Part shown: in pieces, positions 17,815 through 24,900 of the stretch | Layout of the letters: every line of letters starts with the position of its first letter | How positions within the stretch are numbered: position 1 is the first letter of the stretch | From: a virus | Strand: one strand, 5' to 3' | IMG/VR virus record: IMGVR_UViG_3300031576_000083 | Coordinates: 1 to 47,098 of that record | Length of the DNA stretch: 47,098 nt | The notes under the pieces: generated by a model | The model's input: the letters and a program-made list of their open reading frames with translations, nothing else | What the model was told of the DNA's origin: nothing | Database searches by the model: none | Made by a program: the position numbers and the translations under genes

Positions 17815-17959
17815 GTCGAGGGTTGCTCCTGCTGTGCCGTGTCTCGCTGACTCCCGGCGGGCTTGGCGGCGCGCCGGGCCTTGCTCCCAACCGGGAGCGA
17901 TCTTCGCTCGGTGTGCCGGCCGAGCGCCGAGCAGCCTACCACGGCCCTCCGGGGTGGTG
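17815..17959 (-). promoter_or_regulatory. Intergenic region with two GC-rich hairpins ahead of scaffold gene
   Basis: This 145-base gap holds two inverted repeats: CCCGGC/GCCGGG (17853-17858 with 17873-17878) and GCTCCC/GGGAGC (17883-17888 with 17893-17898, four-base loop). Neither is followed by a T-run on the minus strand, so they are weak terminators at best. The gap is one of the larger breaks in the virion operon and may carry a promoter or an RNA-processing site for the highly expressed scaffold and coat genes; I cannot place a promoter. Confidence 0.35.
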
Positions 17960-18403
17960 TCAAGTCGGACGGCCGACTTCGATGCCGCCGGTGATCCGAA
18001 CGCTGCGCGCGAACTCCGCGCCCGCGCGCTCGGCGATCGCCTGCACGGCGGCGCGCTCCTTGGCCGAGAGGCCCCAGTAGCGGTTGCGCTGCTCGAGCGC
18101 CTCGGCGATCACGCGGCGCTCGCGGAAGCCGATCGACACGCGCTGGGCCGAGCGGCCGGTCACGCCGAGGGCGTTGGCCGTGCTGCTGGTGAAGCGCTGG
18201 TCGGGCACGCCGGGGCGGCCCTTCTCCACCTTGCGTTTCTTGTACGCGGGCGAGAGCGCCTCGAAGCGGTCGCCCGCCACGCCGGTTCCCGCGCGCCCGC
18301 CGGTGGGAAAGGCGCGCCGGCGGACCTGCTGCACGGCGGCCTCGGCCATGCGCAGGAGGGCACGCTTCGAGAGGTCGGGAGGGATGCGGATTTGTACGGC
18401 CAT
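17960..18403 (-). CDS. Possible virion morphogenesis or tail-completion protein
   Basis: The 147-residue protein starts at ATG 18403. It is basic and helical, with a FEALSPAYKKRKVEKG stretch near the middle that resembles a motif of phage virion morphogenesis or tail-completion proteins (F-x-LSPAY-KxK). It ends with a beta-type RSVRITGGIEVG segment. Placement between the MuF-like and scaffold genes fits a head or neck protein. The family link is tentative. Confidence 0.6.
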   Translation of the reverse strand: MAVQIRIPPDLSKRALLRMAEAAVQQVRRRAFPTGGRAGTGVAGDRFEALSPAYKKRKVEKGRPGVPDQRFTSSTANALGVTGRSAQRVSIGFRERRVIAEALEQRNRYWGLSAKERAAVQAIAERAGAEFARSVRITGGIEVGRPT

Positions 18404-18408
18404 GCGGG

Positions 18409-18642
18409 CGGATCTTACGCGAAACGGGCGGGTGGAAAATAGGTCAACGGGGGGGCAACGAGGAGCAACGCGATTTTTCTCGAGACTTTCTCCGGCTAAG
18501 AGGCGCCTTCGTGCAACCTAACATCCCGGCGTTGCTCGTTTCATGGGTGGGGCTGGAAGGCGAAATAGCCCTGTCCCGTCCCGTCCTCTTCTCTGAGTCT
18601 TCTCCTCTCTTCGTGACTAAGACGGCGTGGGTCATTTCGTAA
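18409..18642 (+). pseudogene. Decayed partial copy of the replication initiator gene
   Basis: Read on the plus strand, this segment encodes an open stretch without a start that ends with TAA at 18640-18642 and contains EEQRDFSRD and EIALSRPVLFS. The intact gene at 42611-43765 (minus) encodes GEQRDFSRE and EIALSRPVLFS in the same order. At the DNA level, exact matches are 24 nt (18462-18485 with 43239-43262), 33 nt (18562-18594 with 43130-43162) and 17 nt (18452-18468 with 43267-43283), all inverted. The intact gene has an 11-base insertion relative to this copy next to the 24-nt block, so frames differ upstream. It is best read as a relic of recombination with a related phage. Confidence 0.7.
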
Positions 18643-18666
18643 CTGACGCCCCATGGTGGCTTCTGT

Positions 18667-19080
18667 ATGGTGCGCGTCCGAATGGCGGAAGGCGGACACA
18701 GCGGCGGCGGCCCCGACCTGGCCTGGTGGCAGGCCCTCCTCGGCGGGTTGGGGACGCTGCTCATGGGCTGGGGCATCGGGCTCCGGCGCGGGCGCACGCA
18801 GGGAGACACTGAGCTGTCGCGCGAGCTGGTCGAGTTCGGTCGCGCCGAGCACGCGCAGACGCGGGGCGACGTGCGGACGATCCTCGATCAGATGCGGGAA
18901 GAGCGTGAGCTGCAACGGGGCGACTTCACGAAGCTGCTCGAGCTGGTGCGAGACGAGGGCCGCGAGCAGCGGACGGCTATCTACGTCCTCGGCGACAAGA
19001 TCAAAGAGGGTCTCACGGCGATCGACAAGGACGTGACGCGGCTCCTCGACCGCGCGCCGCGCCGTGGCCCTGAGGATTGA
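18667..19080 (+). CDS. Small membrane-anchored coiled-coil protein (plus strand)
   Basis: The 137-residue protein has a single predicted membrane segment near residues 18-40 (LAWWQALLGGLGTLLMGWGI), then a long charged helix (about 45-130) with heptad character. The start may be the ATG at 18667 or the ATG at 18682. Its topology recalls spanin-like or holin-associated proteins, but this is only a topology match. It is on the plus strand inside the minus-strand head cluster, next to the decayed initiator copy, so the two probably arrived together. It converges with the MuF-like gene, leaving 13 bases between stops. Confidence 0.6.
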   Translation: MVRVRMAEGGHSGGGPDLAWWQALLGGLGTLLMGWGIGLRRGRTQGDTELSRELVEFGRAEHAQTRGDVRTILDQMREERELQRGDFTKLLELVRDEGREQRTAIYVLGDKIKEGLTAIDKDVTRLLDRAPRRGPED

Positions 19081-19093
19081 ACGGGTACTTGTC

Positions 19094-19915
19094 TCACGGC
19101 CTCTCCGGTTCCAGCACGGGCTCCCAGAGGTGCCGGCAGTTCCAGCCGCCGCCCTGCTCGCGCGCACTGCCCGGCCCCGCGCCCGCGCCGCCGTTCTCCC
19201 GCGAGTTGTCCAGTTCGTCGATCTCCTCCTCGGTCCACGTCTCTCCGGCCTCGGCCTCAGCGATGAGCGCGGAGCAGAAGGGCCGCGTCACGTCGTCGTC
19301 CGGCCCCACGTAGGTCCAGCGCGTGATGCCGAGCTCGTCGTCGAGCCGGCGCTGCATGACGCGGTGCAGCTGCGTCGTGGCGGTTCTGGCTAGTGTTCGC
19401 GCTGCCGCCACGGTCGCGCCGTTGTCCAGGGTGAGCGCGAGCTGCTTGGACCACGATTCGAAGCTCTCGCCCGTTGACACGGCGCGTTGCAGGCCGCGGC
19501 GCATCACGTTGACGGCCTCGTCGCCCAGGTCCGCGAAGGCGTCGAAGTGGGCGCCGCTGATCGCCGCGAACGCGTCCAGGTCGGGCTTGGCGAAGGCCGC
19601 GCGCTTCCCGGAGAAGGCCCGGTACTCCTGCTGGACCGCGCGCGCGATCTTCGAACGCGTGCCGAGCAGGCGACCCACCGCGTCCTGGTAGCCGCTGTCC
19701 TTGAGCCGCTGCGCGATCTCGCGCCGCGCTACGGCCAGGCGGGCGAGGTTGCGGGCGTCGGTGACGAAGAAGCCGTCGGCCAGCTTCAGGCGCGCCGCGA
19801 TCGCCGCCATGCTCCGCTCGAGGTCGCGCGCCGAGCGGCGCAAGTCGGCGTTGAACTGCTTGACGCTGGCCTCGCGGAACTCGACGCTGCCGCGGAGCTT
19901 ACGGCTATTCGCCAC
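19094..19915 (-). CDS. MuF/SPP1 gp7-like head morphogenesis protein
   Basis: At 273 residues it has the features of the MuF family: a long N-terminal helical part, then from about residue 190 a WTYVGPDDDVTRPFCSAL segment, a GETWTEEEIDELDN loop and a WNCRHLWEPV ending. The family binds the portal and is packaged in the head in small numbers. The gene follows the portal operon and precedes the scaffold, the usual place. The Cys/His pairs near the C-terminus resemble those of other MuF proteins. Confidence 0.82.
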   Translation of the reverse strand: MANSRKLRGSVEFREASVKQFNADLRRSARDLERSMAAIAARLKLADGFFVTDARNLARLAVARREIAQRLKDSGYQDAVGRLLGTRSKIARAVQQEYRAFSGKRAAFAKPDLDAFAAISGAHFDAFADLGDEAVNVMRRGLQRAVSTGESFESWSKQLALTLDNGATVAAARTLARTATTQLHRVMQRRLDDELGITRWTYVGPDDDVTRPFCSALIAEAEAGETWTEEEIDELDNSRENGGAGAGPGSAREQGGGWNCRHLWEPVLEPERP

Positions 19916-19921
19916 GGCGGC

Positions 19922-20218
19922 TCATAGGGCGGCCACCTCGAGCCCGAGCTGCATCTCGCTCTTCGTGCCGTCGGAGTGGGTTGCGAGGACCGTCAGCCGG
20001 TGCAGCCCAATCGCGCTCAAGGGGCCGATGCGAACCGGAACCACGTTCGCCACGATGGTACCGACGGTGGGGCTCGAGGCGCTTCCGCTCGGCGGCACGT
20101 GGACGGCGGTGGCGGTGGCGACGGTGATGCCGGCTGGGAGGTCCGGGCCAAAGTCGAAGTCCCACTGTCGGATCTCGTTCGTAGACTGCGGCTTGCTCGC
20201 GGTGAGGATGTCGGCCAT
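19922..20218 (-). CDS. Small beta-rich virion protein
   Basis: The 98-residue protein begins MADILTASKPQSTNEIRQWD and alternates short beta strands with Pro/Ser turns, consistent with an Ig-like or adaptor fold. It lies between the repeat-rich protein and the MuF-like gene and is probably part of the virion, perhaps an adaptor for the repeat protein. No family is recognised with certainty. Confidence 0.6.
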   Translation of the reverse strand: MADILTASKPQSTNEIRQWDFDFGPDLPAGITVATATAVHVPPSGSASSPTVGTIVANVVPVRIGPLSAIGLHRLTVLATHSDGTKSEMQLGLEVAAL

Positions 20219-20224
20219 GTCGGA

Positions 20225-21868
20225 TTACCCCTTGCGGACGCGCTGGCGCGCCGAAGGTCGCACGCGCTGGCGCGGTGCGGATCCTACCTCGCGGCGCTCC
20301 ATCGCGGTGAGCGTATCGGGATGGTCGGTGACGGGGCCACTGCGCTCCACCGCGATGAGCGTACCGAGCGGATCGTCGACGGGCCCGAACGTCCCGAGCG
20401 GCCCGAACGTCATAGGTCGCTGCGAATCCTGCTCGCTCGACGCCGCTGCCGCGAGGACGCGTAAGAACGCGCGAGCGCTCGCCACAGATGCCTCGTCGGC
20501 GCGACCGGCCGCAGCGAGCCGCAGCCAGGCGCGCGCGATGGCACTCTCCGCGTCGGAGGCCAGGCCGACAGGGAGCCCGCCGCCGAAGCTCAGCGCAAGC
20601 GCGACGTCCGTGGCGTCGGAGCGCCCGGGGTCCACCAGCTTCCGCCAGGCTCCCGCCAAGGCCGAGTCGGCCTCGGCTGCGAGCCCGCCGCCCACGGCAC
20701 GCACGAATGAAGCGCCGAGGGCCGCCACGATCTCCTGGGCCTGCCCCGCGGCCACGCGCCGCGCGAGCGCGAGCGCATTCGCGACCTCGACGGCGTTCGC
20801 CACGCCGACGCCGAGCTTCCGGCTCACGGCCAGGGCCAGCGCGGCATCCGCCTCGTTCGAGCGCCCGATGGACGCCCCGAAGGAGCGGGCGAGTCCGACG
20901 TCCGATTCAACGGAGACGCCGGCGGCCAGCAGGCGGCGCAGAGGCGCCGCGAGTGCGGTGCTCGACTCGAGGCCGAAGCCCGCGGCGATCCGCTTCGCCA
21001 GGACCTGCGCGAGCGCACTGTCCGACTCGGCGGCCAAGGCCGCTCCGCTGAGGGTCTTGCGCAGCGCTTGGGCCAAGGAGGTGCCGGACTCGGCGGCCAG
21101 CCCCGCGGGGACCAGCTTGGCGAGCGTCCGCGTCACGGCCGTGTCGGTTGCGTCGGCCCGGCCCGTGGGGAGCGGCACCAGCTCGCGGATTCCGACCCAC
21201 GCGAGGATGCAGTCGCTCGAGGTCCGCGTCGGGTTGTAGGTCTGCGTGGCCGCGGCGGTGACCACCTTGCGCTGCGACGTGATCGACACGGCGCTCGTGC
21301 CCGAACCCACCCCGGCGTGCTGGTGGGTGCTCCAGGCGCCGTTCGTCGTGTCGGCGTCGCCGGCCCAGGAGTCCGTGTTCTCGGCGAAGCCTCCGCCCAC
21401 GACCGCGTTGCCGTTCGCGATGCTGCCGGTGGTGACGGTCGGCGTGCCGGTCGCGGCCCCGGTGTTCACCCCGCCCGTGACGTACCCCACGCCGTTGCCG
21501 GCCCCGGGCGCCACCTCGGTCAGCGTCCACGCCTTGGCCTGGGTGTTCGCTCCGAAGGTCACGGTGATGACGGTCGTTGCCTGGAGCGTCCCGCCGTTCT
21601 GCTTCGTCGTGAAGACGGCCCCCTGGATGCCGGCGCTCGCGGCACCGGGGTCGTAGAGCGGGCCTTGGCGCTTGGTCCAGGTGTTGCCCAGCGTATCGGC
21701 CACGCTGTCGACGTTGTTCGTCGACCCGCCGCTGGCGGAGTTGTCCGCCGCGACCAGCAGCACCGCGAGCGCGCCCGCCACGAAGTTCGAGGCCGGGACC
21801 AGCGTGAACGTGGTGATGTTCAGCGCATTATCGGCGCCCGAGCCACGATCGGTGCAGGTCAGCGACAT
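20225..21868 (-). CDS. Virion protein with beta domain and about twelve 20-residue repeats
   Basis: The 547-residue protein has two parts. Residues 1-235 are Thr/Gly/Ala-rich and beta-like, with a DTLGNTWTKRQGP-type loop, perhaps a sandwich fold anchored to the head or tail. Residues 236-478 consist of roughly twelve repeats of 20 residues with a pattern of acidic pair, Ala-Leu-Ala, basic residue, Ala-Ala-Gly. The end (about 480-547) is Arg/Pro-rich with PRQRVRPSARQRVRKG. Similar repeat runs occur in some phage and bacterial surface proteins. Its place between portal and MuF is odd for a fibre. The repeats may form a helical stalk, though this is not demonstrated. Confidence 0.65.
   Translation of the reverse strand: MSLTCTDRGSGADNALNITTFTLVPASNFVAGALAVLLVAADNSASGGSTNNVDSVADTLGNTWTKRQGPLYDPGAASAGIQGAVFTTKQNGGTLQATTVITVTFGANTQAKAWTLTEVAPGAGNGVGYVTGGVNTGAATGTPTVTTGSIANGNAVVGGGFAENTDSWAGDADTTNGAWSTHQHAGVGSGTSAVSITSQRKVVTAAATQTYNPTRTSSDCILAWVGIRELVPLPTGRADATDTAVTRTLAKLVPAGLAAESGTSLAQALRKTLSGAALAAESDSALAQVLAKRIAAGFGLESSTALAAPLRRLLAAGVSVESDVGLARSFGASIGRSNEADAALALAVSRKLGVGVANAVEVANALALARRVAAGQAQEIVAALGASFVRAVGGGLAAEADSALAGAWRKLVDPGRSDATDVALALSFGGGLPVGLASDAESAIARAWLRLAAAGRADEASVASARAFLRVLAAAASSEQDSQRPMTFGPLGTFGPVDDPLGTLIAVERSGPVTDHPDTLTAMERREVGSAPRQRVRPSARQRVRKG
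20435..21163 (-). repeat. About twelve degenerate 60-bp in-frame repeats
   Basis: Unit spacing between the acidic positions is 20 residues in most cases, with one unit of 21 and one of 18. Examples are AESDSALAQVLAKRIAAG and LESSTALAAPLRRLLAAG. The two odd-length units show in-frame indels, so the array has been evolving by slippage or unequal exchange. Confidence 0.8.
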
Positions 21869-21886
21869 GGGCTACGGCGGGTCCGA

Positions 21887-22078
21887 TTAGGAGGCGCGGA
21901 AGAAGACGCCGCTCGTCAACTGGAGGTCGTTGCCGTCCGGCGTCGCCGCAGCGTCGAATAGCGTGAGCGGTAGGATCGCCGAATCCGCGCCGCCCGTGGT
22001 GTCGGCGTCGTAGCAGACGAGGACCTTCGAGATCGCGTTGCCGGTCGCGGCGGTCCAGGTCACCGTCGGCAGCGACAC
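21887..22078 (-). CDS. Small virion protein, possibly shortened
   Basis: A GTG at 22078 gives 63 residues starting VSLPTVTWTAATGNAISKVL and ending TSGVFFRAS. The open frame continues upstream into the portal gene without a standard start, and the protein looks like only the C-terminal half of a class of small phage structural proteins. It may therefore be translated from an unusual start or be a trimmed remnant. It sits between the portal and the repeat-rich protein. Confidence 0.5.
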   Translation of the reverse strand: MSLPTVTWTAATGNAISKVLVCYDADTTGGADSAILPLTLFDAAATPDGNDLQLTSGVFFRAS

Positions 22079-22112
22079 CTCGTAGCGGGCGAGGGCGAGT
22101 CTACCGAACGGC

Positions 22113-23654
22113 TCATGCAGCGGAGACCTCCTCCTCCTCCTCCTCGTCGCCAGGCGCCGGCTCCTCCTCGGAGTCGTCCGCGTCCGTGCCGGCTCCGAGC
22201 TGCGCGCGGAGCTGTGCCGCCATCGCCTCGCGCTCCTGCGCGGCGCCGCCCACCTCGCGGTTCTTGGCGAGGTTCTCCTTCACCTTCACCCACGCCTCGG
22301 CCTCGTTCGTCACGTTCGGGTGGCGCGCCATGTACCACTCGGCCTTCGAGGCGATGCCCTCCTCGACCTCGGCAATCCACTCCTCGGCCGCGCGGTCGGT
22401 CACTTGGAAGTGCCGGTTGTAGACGACCTTGACCTCGGGCTTGGCCTCGCCCCAGGCTCGCGCGAGCAGGCGCAGCACCGCCTCCTCGCCGCGCTCGGCC
22501 GACCCGGCGTGCTGCTCCAGCAGGGCGAGAAACTCCTGCCGGTCCTGCTCGCGCTTCTCGCCGCTCTCGGGCGCCGCGCTCGGGAGCTGCGCGCGCGCCG
22601 TGCGGTTGAACACGAGGTCCGCCACGCGGTCGACGATGGCGTTGATGCGCCGCATCCCCATCTCCGCCGGCACGCCAGTGGGGGCCGTGTAGGTCACCTT
22701 CGCGTCCTTCGGAATCTTGAGCCCCGCGCGCTCGCCGACCTTGATCTCGCTCACGGCGTCGTCGGTGGCGAACGTGAGGATCTCGAAGCCCTGGTGGTAG
22801 AAGCCTTCATCGAGCACGGACCACGTGTTCCAGAGCGCGTTGGCCGACAGCACCACGTCGTCGAAGATCGTCTGCGCCTGCATCGGCGCTTCGAAGTCGG
22901 CGTAGAACAGCACGAGCGGGACTTCGCCGAGGTGGTTCGGCATCTCGACGCCATCGTCGTCGCGCCCGCGCTTGCGGTCCTTGCCGACCTCGTAGGTGGT
23001 GATGGTGTTGCGCCGATAGACGCGATACCGGAGCAGCTCCTCGCCGCCCTGGCCGAGCGGCTCTCGGCCCCGCGTCACCTGGTCCAGGATCGTGACCCAG
23101 TTGAGCTGGCCGCGGCGCGCCGGGTCTTCCCGCTCCCAGTCCCAGTCGATGATGTTGAGCGGGCTCAGCAGCTCGCACCACGGCCGCAGGTTCTGCACTT
23201 GCGCCACAGCCTCGCTCACGGCGGCGCCGTCGGGGCTTCGCAGGGCGCCGAGCGGCGGCCCGTCCACCAGCACGCCGAAGACCCCGAGCAGCTTTGCCTT
23301 CGCCGTGACGCGCTCGAAGAAGTCGTCGGCGGAGGTGCCGAGCAGGTCGATGTTCGCGAGCGCCGGCGCCAGGCGCGACGGAAGCGTTCGCACCGGTTTC
23401 ACGCGGTAGAGCTGCGACTGGTAGACGTGCAGCGCCTTGCGCGGCAGGTTGTCGTAGAGCAGCATGGCGCGGTCGAGCCGGTCGGTGTAGTCCTCGTTGC
23501 TCTCCGTCCAGAAGCGCTTGAGGTAGCGCGGGGTGACGTTGCGGTTCTCGCGCTCGAGCGAGCGCCCGCCGTCGTAGTGGTGCTCGGCCATCGCCCAGGC
23601 CGGCCGCTGCTGCGCGTAGTACGGGTGGCGCTTCGTCAGGTCGAGCTGCGGCAT
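22113..23654 (-). CDS. Portal protein
   Basis: The 513-residue protein (start at the second ATG, 23654, because GGGAG lies five bases upstream) has portal-type features: KRHPYYAQQRPAWAMAEHHY near the start, a long helical middle, and a strongly acidic C-terminus of Asp and Glu. It resembles DUF4055-type portals found with MuF proteins and P22-type coats. The ATG at 23666 would give 517 residues but lies right next to the parS-like palindrome. The portal forms the ring for DNA entry and head-tail joining. Confidence 0.85.
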   Translation of the reverse strand: MPQLDLTKRHPYYAQQRPAWAMAEHHYDGGRSLERENRNVTPRYLKRFWTESNEDYTDRLDRAMLLYDNLPRKALHVYQSQLYRVKPVRTLPSRLAPALANIDLLGTSADDFFERVTAKAKLLGVFGVLVDGPPLGALRSPDGAAVSEAVAQVQNLRPWCELLSPLNIIDWDWEREDPARRGQLNWVTILDQVTRGREPLGQGGEELLRYRVYRRNTITTYEVGKDRKRGRDDDGVEMPNHLGEVPLVLFYADFEAPMQAQTIFDDVVLSANALWNTWSVLDEGFYHQGFEILTFATDDAVSEIKVGERAGLKIPKDAKVTYTAPTGVPAEMGMRRINAIVDRVADLVFNRTARAQLPSAAPESGEKREQDRQEFLALLEQHAGSAERGEEAVLRLLARAWGEAKPEVKVVYNRHFQVTDRAAEEWIAEVEEGIASKAEWYMARHPNVTNEAEAWVKVKENLAKNREVGGAAQEREAMAAQLRAQLGAGTDADDSEEEPAPGDEEEEEEVSAA

Positions 23655-23666
23655 CGGCGCTCCCAT

Positions 23667-23682
23667 TGTTCCACGTGGAACA
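23667..23682. promoter_or_regulatory. parS-like palindrome TGTTCCACGTGGAACA
   Basis: This is a perfect 16-bp palindrome that differs at only two symmetric bases from the common chromosomal parS consensus TGTTTCACGTGAAACA. It is one base from the first ATG of the portal gene. The window also encodes a ParB-like protein (36583-38091). I saw no other full match in the window. Whether the phage protein or the host ParB binds it is not known. Confidence 0.75.
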
Positions 23683-23705
23683 TTCCCGCGCGATCGACCG
23701 CAACC

Positions 23706-23792
23706 CTAGCAGGGCGCGAGGACGGGGCCTGGCTGCGCGAACCACGCCGCGAGCAGGGCCAGGGCCACGGCGCCCGAAGAACGCACGTCCAC
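23706..23792 (-). CDS. Possible 28-residue hydrophobic peptide
   Basis: A GTG at 23792, shortly after the lipoyl gene stop, opens 28 codons with a hydrophobic ALALLAAWFAQPGPVLA core and a stop at 23706-23708. It fills the gap between the lipoyl protein and the portal and could be a tiny membrane peptide. There is no clear ribosome site, so it may be chance. Confidence 0.25.
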   Translation of the reverse strand: MDVRSSGAVALALLAAWFAQPGPVLAPC

Positions 23793-23796
23793 GGGG

Positions 23797-24090
23797 CTAC
23801 TCCACCGGGTAGATGCGGCAGAAGGGAGCGCCCGGCATCAGGACGTCGCCCGCGGCCACGCGCCAAGCGATCAGTCCGGTCAGCTTGAGCCGCCAGGCGT
23901 ACTCGACCTTCTCGCACTCCAGCACGGCGACTGGCACGGTTTGGCCGGCCCGGTTCGCCCCCGCCTCCACCAGCGCGCCCTCCTCGACGAGCAGCTCGAC
24001 CACGTGCACCGGCTTGCCGGTCTGGAGCGTGGGGATCGGGATCTCGACGAACTCGAGCGGTTCCGGTTCGCTCACGACGGGCACCTCCAC
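23797..24090 (-). CDS. Stand-alone lipoyl/biotinyl attachment domain protein
   Basis: Started at the GTG at 24090, with GGTAGGA eight bases upstream, the protein has 97 residues, about the size of a single lipoyl domain. It shows the fold pattern of lipoyl/biotinyl carrier domains: VEIPIPTL opening, GKPVHVVELLVEEGALVEAG, a central CEKV turn with Lys61 in the place of the modified lysine (usually DK), then TGLIAWRVAAGDVLMPGAPF. In metabolism these domains carry lipoate or biotin on swinging arms of dehydrogenases and carboxylases, but no such enzyme is present here. It lies upstream of the portal and may be a virion protein using the same fold. Confidence 0.72.
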   Translation of the reverse strand: MEVPVVSEPEPLEFVEIPIPTLQTGKPVHVVELLVEEGALVEAGANRAGQTVPVAVLECEKVEYAWRLKLTGLIAWRVAAGDVLMPGAPFCRIYPVE

Positions 24091-24202
24091 GGCCCGTATC
24101 CTACCGGGTTTCACGGCGCCTCGGTGCTCCACGCTTCGCGCAAGAAGCGCAGCAGGTCGGGGTAGCTGGCACCACGAGCACAAGTCGTCGAGCGCACCCA
24201 AC

Positions 24203-24248
24203 CGTTAGAAATGGCCCGCGGCTCCGAGCCGCGCCGATATTTCTAACG
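24203..24248. promoter_or_regulatory. Nested palindrome between divergent genes
   Basis: Outer arms CGTTAGAAAT and ATTTCTAACG (24203-24212 and 24239-24248) are perfect inverted copies, and an inner palindrome GCGGCTCCGAGCCGC (24218-24232) lies between. The AT-rich outer arms stand out in this GC-rich DNA. It lies between the lipoyl gene (minus) and the HTH gene (plus), so it may be an operator for the HTH protein, a terminator, or an att-like site. Confidence 0.55.
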
Positions 24249-24267
24249 CCCGGGGTCGTGTGTCACG

Positions 24268-24543
24268 GTGGGCGGCACTTTGACCAAGCGGAGCGTCAGC
24301 CCCACGACCGACACGGACTTTCCCACCGTGAGGAAAGCTGCTGAGCGCGCCCGCATCGGCGAGCGCGCAATCCGGGCAGCTGTGCGCCGCGGCGAGCTCG
24401 CGCTCTACCGGCCCGACGGCACTTGGCCGCGCATCTACTGGCCCGAGCTGGTGTCGTGGGTGAGGGCTTCACGGGTGCGCGCCACACCGCATGCCGAAGC
24501 GCGGCTTGCCGAGGTGCTCGAGCGCGAGGGCGAGATGCCCTAG
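24268..24543 (+). CDS. Excisionase/MerR-like HTH DNA-binding protein (plus strand)
   Basis: The 91-residue protein begins at a GTG (24268). A helix-turn-helix stretch lies about residues 19-50 (FPTVRKAAERARIGERAIRA), followed by a basic RRGELALYRPDG wing and a C-terminal helix. This layout is that of small HTH_17-type proteins such as excisionases and phage regulators. It is transcribed away from the virion operon, with a nested palindrome 20 bases upstream, which is a good candidate binding site. No integrase is in the window, so a regulator is more likely than an excisionase. Confidence 0.6.
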   Translation: MGGTLTKRSVSPTTDTDFPTVRKAAERARIGERAIRAAVRRGELALYRPDGTWPRIYWPELVSWVRASRVRATPHAEARLAEVLEREGEMP

Positions 24544-24667
24544 CCCCGAGACGGCGCCAGGGATGACGAGTCTGAGCAGCGACCCTAGCGAACGAAGTCA
24601 CGCAGTACAGCAGGTGTGCCTCGAATCCTCCAGCACCGCGAGCGAGAAAGGAAGAAGTGACAGTTTC

Positions 24668-24711
24668 AGCTGCAGCCAGAGTCTCAGCGAGAGCTGCAGT
24701 AGTAGCTGCAG
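24668..24711. repeat. Three copies of AGCTGCAG with 24- and 12-base spacing
   Basis: AGCTGCAG occurs at 24668-24675, 24692-24699 and 24704-24711, in the gap between the ends of the plus-strand HTH gene and the minus-strand small gene. Each copy is nearly self-complementary. They may be protein sites or a local slippage array. The rest of 24544-24711 shows no gene. Confidence 0.4.
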
Positions 24712-24900
24712 TCAGTAGTCCTCGGATAGACGAGCGGTCGTGCGGACTTGCGATTTCGACTGCCCAGCCTGGAGTGCCATAGAGCCCGTAGGTTCCATCC
24801 GCGCCGCAGTCCCAGGAGTTCTCGCCCCGTTCCACCCGCGGCCGTGGCTCCAGTAGCGAGGCGGCTTGTGGTCGTTCAAGTCCTGCCAACGCCAGCTCAT
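24712..24900 (-). CDS. Small hypothetical protein, Trp-rich N-terminus
   Basis: The 62-residue frame starts at ATG 24900 in an ATGA overlap and begins MSWRWQDLNDHKPPRYWSHG. The first half looks coding; the second half has lower GC at third positions, and a neighbouring frame reads NSWDCGADGTYGLYGTPG, so an indel near residue 24 cannot be excluded. The function is unknown. Confidence 0.45.
   Translation of the reverse strand: MSWRWQDLNDHKPPRYWSHGRGWNGARTPGTAARMEPTGSMALQAGQSKSQVRTTARLSEDY

Noticed and set aside
18444-18809. 121-residue minus-strand frame through the relic region
   Set aside because: It is the antisense of the initiator relic and of the plus-strand membrane gene; the sense homology is on the plus strand.
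22060-22380. 106-residue minus-strand frame at the portal end
   Set aside because: It is a shadow of the portal C-terminus; an ATG inside it only yields an 18-residue peptide.
24590-24660. Possible tRNA T-arm (CTCGAATCC)
   Set aside because: Flanking bases do not pair, and no acceptor stem is present.
24296-24889. 197-residue minus-strand frame
   Set aside because: Most of it is antisense to the HTH gene. Only a short NSWDCGADGTYG part looks coding, and it has no start.
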